Source of the DNA: an uncultured Porphyromonadaceae bacterium
GTDB lineage: Bacteria; Bacteroidota; Bacteroidia; Bacteroidales; Muribaculaceae
DNA length: 45,862 nt
Assembly: GCA_902461565.1 (NCBI GenBank)
Contig: CABPYL010000023.1
Location: 1-45,862, forward strand
Reading direction: 5' to 3'
Part shown: piece after piece, positions 41,527 to 45,862 of the stretch
Position numbering within the stretch: the first letter of the stretch is position 1
Layout of the letters: each line of letters begins with the position of its first letter
Position numbers and translations under genes: made by a program
The notes under the pieces: generated by a model
Told to the model about the DNA's origin: nothing
Database searches by the model: none
The model's input: only the letters and a program-made list of their open reading frames with translations

Positions 41527-44500
41527 TTACTTCACTGGCACTTTGGCAGTGGTTGTTCCGGCGGTTACGATGTACATGCCGGCGGGGAGCTGTATCGTGG
41601 TATCGCCGGCATCTACAGTTCCTGCAAATACCGTCTTGCCTGTGATATCGTAAATAGCCGCTGCGCATGCTGTGGCCGCACTTATGCGTATACCGCCGTC
41701 AACGGCAGCGATTTCAATATCAGTCGCTCCTATGCCGGAAACTCCGCTGTCTTTGCCGACTTCTTCGGAGAATGCTGCCTCGGAAGCGCCATCGGCGGTC
41801 TCGGCCACGACACTGTACCGACAAGTCTGCTCGGGAGCGCTTGCCCATGTAGTATCAACCATCTCGGTTTCGGCTGTCGCCCCCACATTGGCGGCGTTAT
41901 CGCCCGAAATGCGGTTTACAGTATAGCTTACTTCGGGGAACACTTCGTCGAACATCGGGTTAAAGAATGACGCACGTACACGAATCATCAGATTCATGGG
42001 ACCTTCGCGGCCTTCGAGAGCGCCGAAGGCATTGCTGCGACTGTCGATAAGATAGCTGCCTGTGATTTTCTGGGTATCGCAGGCTATTGAAATCTGCTCG
42101 AGCGAGGAAATCGCCACCATGAAACCGCCGAGCGATTCCACGGGTGCCTCAAGCGTGCACTCGTTCCACTTGCCGGCAGCACAGGGAATATCGTATACGG
42201 TGTCGGCCACAGAGGTAACATTACCCTGCTCGTCAAGAGTATAGATAATAGCAACAGCATCGGATTCGGCAGCATCCGTTGCAGCGAGCCACGAGAAGCC
42301 ATACAGGCGCATGGCGCCGGTGAACACCTTGGCTACATAGTAATTGCCATATGTGGGCAGATAGAGGGGTTCGCCGGGAACGTTGTTGTCCAGCGCTTCC
42401 TCGGCAGCGAAATCCACAGCATCCCAGCTTATGCGGACATTGCCGTTCTCGTTAACTGCCTTTACATTGGCAGGCGCATTATGTATGCCTTCCAGCGATA
42501 CTGCGGCGGGTGCCGATGTGCCGGGGACGAATGAAACCACATTGTCTGCGGGCCTGTATCCAGTTGCAACAACGCGCAGAGCATTGTCGGCCTTCTCGTA
42601 AACATCATTGATACTGAACTGACCTTCGCTGTCGGTGGAAACGGTATAAGTTTCCCATCCGCTGAGCGTTACACCGGCATAAGGCACGGGATTGCCTTTG
42701 GAATCGATAACTTTGCCGCTGAAAGCAGCTTTTGCTCGGGGCTGCAGGTCAAAGTCGACAACATCGCCGAAGCCTTCGGCCACATCCACTGTGCGTGTGG
42801 CACCCATGTACCGGTAATCGGAAGGCTCTACTGCAACCTCGTAGATGCCTGCGGGGAGCCATCCGAACTCATACACGCCCTGCGAATCGGTACGCGCGGC
42901 CGTATAACGATCTTTCAGAGTAACCACCACACCGGCAAGAGGATTTCCTGCGCCTGTTACTGTTCCGGCGAGAACTTCGCCGTTCTCTGTATTCATAAGC
43001 AAGCGTATATTGGGCAACATGCTCGAGAACTGCAGGTTGCTGCCGTCGACAACGCCAGTGCCGTTATACGACAGCGCCGTGCGTGGTATGTCGGGATAGT
43101 TCTGTGAATCGAATGTAACACGCAAATTACGTGTGTTGTCGCCGGTTTTCTCGGTTAGCACCATAAGGCTGCCGCCGGTATATGCGAACGGCTCGTCGAG
43201 CTTGACCGTCAACACATTGCGTCCGGCAAGGAAATCAGCTTTGCCGTCATACACAAGTTTGAACTCGCTCTCCGGTGTGAAAGAGCGCAAAACTTCATCG
43301 GCAATTGTGTTTGCCATGAATATTTTGATGTCGCGGCCAAGTATATCACCGGCCGGATTATTGTAACTCCAGCTTATTTCTTTTACAAGACCACCGTTAA
43401 CACCTATTTCCTCGCGGGTATATACCGACTGCGAGAAACTGTAGATATCCTGGAAGCTGAAAGGCAGTACACCTGGGTCGCTGTCGTGTATGCCGACAGA
43501 AACGACAAGGTCGCCGCTATTGAGGAACTGCACGGCAAGAACAGGTGAAAGGTCGTTGGCGGAGACCTCATCGCCTTCCTTCACAACCTTGCCACGCAGG
43601 CCTGTGGCAGTACCCTCGACAGGGGTCCATTCAATTTCCATATTTGCGGTAGCGCCGGCAGCGATAGTTTCATCGGAAACCTTAGACGCAAGGACCTTGC
43701 CCTGGCCGTCGACAATCTGCACCTCGAAACCGGTCTGGCTTTCGGTACCCATGTTCTTCACGGTAACGGCATGGGTGGCCGCTTTGCCCACCGCAAGCTC
43801 GGTATCGCCGACAATTCCAGTAGCAGCAAGATCGCATGCGCTCACGTTCACGACAGAGAAATTCATCAGCTTTATCACCCATCCGTCGGCACTGTAGGCA
43901 TATATACCAAAGGTGTAATCGCCGGTTTCCTCAACGGTCAGAGTGTCCTCGAAATCTTCGGACATACTGTTGAAAGCAGGAAGGTCGCGAATAACACGAG
44001 TCTGCGAAGCAGGTGTACAGTCGGTGCCGAGTGTAAAACGCACGCTCTCGGTTGACGGGAAAGAATACATGCCTGTACCGAGTGTATATTTCAGTTTGTA
44101 AGTACGTCCTTTCTCCAGATGCACGGGTACGGTTATCAGCCAATCGTCGCCTGGAGAATACAATGCCGAGAACCACATCTCACCGTCTTTCAGATACCAT
44201 GTATTGCTATCGGCATTAACATCAACTATACATATCTTTGCCATGTCGACAGGATTAGAGAAATCGGGACTCCAGGGCGTTTCCAAAGCCTTGCCGGCAA
44301 CGACAGTCTCTGTTTTAACATCTGGAGAGGTGCCAACGGTATTATAAGCCGTAACTGTCCAATAGTAGTTGGAGGCCTCCGGTATTTCGCTGTCGGTAAA
44401 CATAGTTGTGGCGATACCTTCGTATACCTTGTTGTCCGGCATACGGGTAACGCGGTATCGTGTCTGCGCGGGATCTATCACGCCGCCGTTTCGGCCAGTT

Positions 44501-45651
44501 GAGGGGGCCGTCCACGAAAGTACTGCAGACTCGCCCTCAGTCTTTACCGCAAGAGAGGAAACGGCTGCGGGAGCATCGGCCCCGTACCACACAGTAGCGT
44601 AGGCAGATGCGCCTCGTCCGGCATCGCTGTAACAGGTGAATGAATAACGGCATTTGCCGCTCAGCCCCTCGGCAGTGTCGGTCCACGATGCTGTCGCACC
44701 AGGTTCGGGATCGCTTATGGTCTGTACAAGTTCACCGTTACGGCGAATCTCCAGACGGAAAGATCCGCTCAGAGGACTACCGTCGATGCACATAGTTGGG
44801 AAAATCCATCCGAACCGAGTGCCGTCGGCTGTTTCTGTCTGGCTAAGATTCATTACAGTATTCGGAGCCGAATAGCTTATACTCTCGTAGGGAATATGCA
44901 ACGCGCCCAGCAGTGCGTTGCCGGGAGTAGTATATTTTCCGGTGATGCTTCCTGTGCGAGCATCAAGTGTCATGATCCAAGAGTTGTCGTTGCTGTCCAA
45001 TGCAGACCAGTACAGAACGCCCGAATCACGGTCGAATTCCAGCGACTGTGCTTCGCTTTCCGAAGCAACGAAACCGGTAGGGCCGATTTCAGATGTTTCA
45101 CCGGTAGCAGCATCGATACTATAAAGGATGGATTCCGAACTCATTATATACATATTGCCCCACATATCGCAGGCAATGGCTGTAAATTTACCGTCGAGAG
45201 ACGCTACCGTTTCGCGGTCGCCACCGGGAAGGGCTATTTTTATCAACTCCTGATTTACATCGGAACCGGCTATCTTTGTAAGTATACCGTAAATATCGCT
45301 TGTGGTAACATCGAATGTCATATCGGCACAGCAGTATTCCTGAGTGGTTTGTTTGACCACGGAGCCGGTTTCAGGATCAATGCCGCAAAAACCCTGCATG
45401 ACCAGACCTTTGGGATCCATGCCAAGCAGCAGCCAGTAGTTCCTTTCGGCATAAGTACCACCGAAAAGGGAATATGACAGCGTCGTAACCTTTGAGAGGG
45501 CGTTGCCGTTGTCAAGATCGATTTTGTAAACGCCTGTGGCGTAGGCATTCATCTCGGAGCTGCCTATAAGAAAGCCTGTAGCTGTCTTTGCAGGAGCAAT
45601 GATAGTAGAAGCCAACGCCAACCCTAAAAACAAGTTGCGTAGAAAATTCAT
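41527..45651 (-). CDS. Large secreted multidomain protein (FN3, CARDB-like, carboxypeptidase-regulatory-like, sorting C-terminus)
   Basis: This 1374-residue secreted or surface protein has no visible catalytic domain. The signal peptide (to about residue 24) is followed by a propeller-like N-terminal region (about 25-260, with repeats such as YSIDAATGETSEIG), two fibronectin type III domains (about 265-455), a beta-sandwich region (about 455-605), a CARDB-like domain from about 607, and two carboxypeptidase-regulatory-like domains (about 890-1050: AGVVVTLKDRYTAARTDSQG and YAGVTLSGWETYTVSTDSEG). Another FN3-type unit starts near 1057 and one ends near 1305. The last 55 residues (AAIYDITGKTVFAGTV, LPAGMYIVTAG) resemble a type IX sorting domain. 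Adhesion or binding is a reasonable guess only. It has its own -7 box and two terminators. Confidence 0.82.
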   Translation of the reverse strand: MNFLRNLFLGLALASTIIAPAKTATGFLIGSSEMNAYATGVYKIDLDNGNALSKVTTLSYSLFGGTYAERNYWLLLGMDPKGLVMQGFCGIDPETGSVVKQTTQEYCCADMTFDVTTSDIYGILTKIAGSDVNQELIKIALPGGDRETVASLDGKFTAIACDMWGNMYIMSSESILYSIDAATGETSEIGPTGFVASESEAQSLEFDRDSGVLYWSALDSNDNSWIMTLDARTGSITGKYTTPGNALLGALHIPYESISYSAPNTVMNLSQTETADGTRFGWIFPTMCIDGSPLSGSFRLEIRRNGELVQTISDPEPGATASWTDTAEGLSGKCRYSFTCYSDAGRGASAYATVWYGADAPAAVSSLAVKTEGESAVLSWTAPSTGRNGGVIDPAQTRYRVTRMPDNKVYEGIATTMFTDSEIPEASNYYWTVTAYNTVGTSPDVKTETVVAGKALETPWSPDFSNPVDMAKICIVDVNADSNTWYLKDGEMWFSALYSPGDDWLITVPVHLEKGRTYKLKYTLGTGMYSFPSTESVRFTLGTDCTPASQTRVIRDLPAFNSMSEDFEDTLTVEETGDYTFGIYAYSADGWVIKLMNFSVVNVSACDLAATGIVGDTELAVGKAATHAVTVKNMGTESQTGFEVQIVDGQGKVLASKVSDETIAAGATANMEIEWTPVEGTATGLRGKVVKEGDEVSANDLSPVLAVQFLNSGDLVVSVGIHDSDPGVLPFSFQDIYSFSQSVYTREEIGVNGGLVKEISWSYNNPAGDILGRDIKIFMANTIADEVLRSFTPESEFKLVYDGKADFLAGRNVLTVKLDEPFAYTGGSLMVLTEKTGDNTRNLRVTFDSQNYPDIPRTALSYNGTGVVDGSNLQFSSMLPNIRLLMNTENGEVLAGTVTGAGNPLAGVVVTLKDRYTAARTDSQGVYEFGWLPAGIYEVAVEPSDYRYMGATRTVDVAEGFGDVVDFDLQPRAKAAFSGKVIDSKGNPVPYAGVTLSGWETYTVSTDSEGQFSINDVYEKADNALRVVATGYRPADNVVSFVPGTSAPAAVSLEGIHNAPANVKAVNENGNVRISWDAVDFAAEEALDNNVPGEPLYLPTYGNYYVAKVFTGAMRLYGFSWLAATDAAESDAVAIIYTLDEQGNVTSVADTVYDIPCAAGKWNECTLEAPVESLGGFMVAISSLEQISIACDTQKITGSYLIDSRSNAFGALEGREGPMNLMIRVRASFFNPMFDEVFPEVSYTVNRISGDNAANVGATAETEMVDTTWASAPEQTCRYSVVAETADGASEAAFSEEVGKDSGVSGIGATDIEIAAVDGGIRISAATACAAAIYDITGKTVFAGTVDAGDTTIQLPAGMYIVTAGTTTAKVPVK

Positions 45652-45699
45652 AATGTTATATCTGAAAGGTTTATTTCAATCGGGAGCAGTGTCGCGCCG

Positions 45700-45707
45700 C
45701 AAAGATA
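45700..45707 (-). promoter_or_regulatory. -7 element of the large secreted protein gene
   Basis: The complement reads TATCTTTG, matching TAnnTTTG, 48 bp before the start codon. The nearest TTTG on the minus strand (complement of 45733-45736) gives a 25-bp spacer, longer than usual. Confidence 0.45.
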
Positions 45708-45818
45708 CGAAAAATAATTATATGGAACGTGTCAAAAAGACGGCAATATAAGTTAATATCCGATAAACAGAAAGCACTGCAGAGTCCAAGGGCAAATGCA
45801 ATATTAGGGAAAATGTTT

Positions 45819-45857
45819 GAAAAACTCAACCAAAGGAGTAGAGAATTTGAGTTTTTC
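45819..45857. repeat. Perfect 11-bp inverted repeat at the right edge
   Basis: GAAAAACTCAA (45819-45829) is mirrored by TTGAGTTTTTC (45847-45857) with a 17-nt loop. Because the arms end in A and T runs, it could act as a two-way terminator between the large secreted protein gene's upstream region and whatever lies beyond the window. Confidence 0.5.
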
Positions 45858-45862
45858 TCTGG

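Noticed and set aside
1..45862. CRISPR array, insertion sequence or prophage
   Set aside because: No regularly spaced repeats, transposase, integrase or phage genes were seen; the only tandem repeat is the two-copy 13-mer at 38931-38956.

Overview
The window looks like chromosomal core DNA from a Bacteroidales bacterium, most likely Muribaculaceae or a close relative (the family is an inference). Supporting signs are the purH-mreB-mreC-mreD-mrdA-rodA order, repeated promoters of the Bacteroidetes type (-33 TTTG, 19-21 bp spacer, -7 TAnnTTTG) just upstream of genes, the lack of obvious Shine-Dalgarno sites, an NHRDIVLD-type acyltransferase, and secreted proteins ending in type-IX-like C-terminal domains. 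I see no insertion sequence, phage, integron or CRISPR array.

Layout. 1-957: rplU-rpmA with a structured leader and a strong terminator. 1043-8410: purH followed by the elongasome operon mreBCD-mrdA-rodA. 8587-12514: recJ-recQ, start and stop codons abutting, with terminator. 12641-17557: a secreted subtilase, cdsA and a secreted GH9 glycosidase. 17564-18589, minus strand: an M20 peptidase homologue that has lost most of its metal and catalytic residues. 18846-24325: PASTA protein-rluD-aroE-yeiH-comEC. 24329-29291, minus: acyltransferase-metallophosphoesterase-tex-short folK operon. 29307-32550, minus: surA-type chaperone and an OstA/LptA-like protein. 32622-32783, minus: tRNA-His(GTG) with promoter and terminator. 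33004-33516: a PepSY-like lipoprotein that overlaps tail-to-tail with the next minus-strand operon (33458-38842: DPP-IV, membrane Nudix-like protein, miaA, unknown secreted protein). 38843-39286: a hairpin-rich intergenic stretch. 39287-41320, minus: transketolase. 41527-45651, minus: a 1374-residue secreted multidomain protein.

Much of the region serves the envelope: cell-wall elongation (MreBCD, PBP2, RodA), phospholipid synthesis (CdsA, acyltransferase), outer-membrane assembly (SurA, LptA-like) and secreted hydrolases. The remainder is housekeeping: purine, pentose phosphate, shikimate and folate metabolism, DNA repair, rRNA and tRNA modification.

The points most worth a second look are the catalytically stripped M20 homologue, a possible structured RNA at 38967-39271 (four hairpins inside an 11-bp closing stem, followed by a plus-strand terminator with no plus-strand gene before it), the membrane-anchored Nudix-like protein, and three convergent gene junctions with no room for a terminator, one of which has a 59-bp coding overlap.
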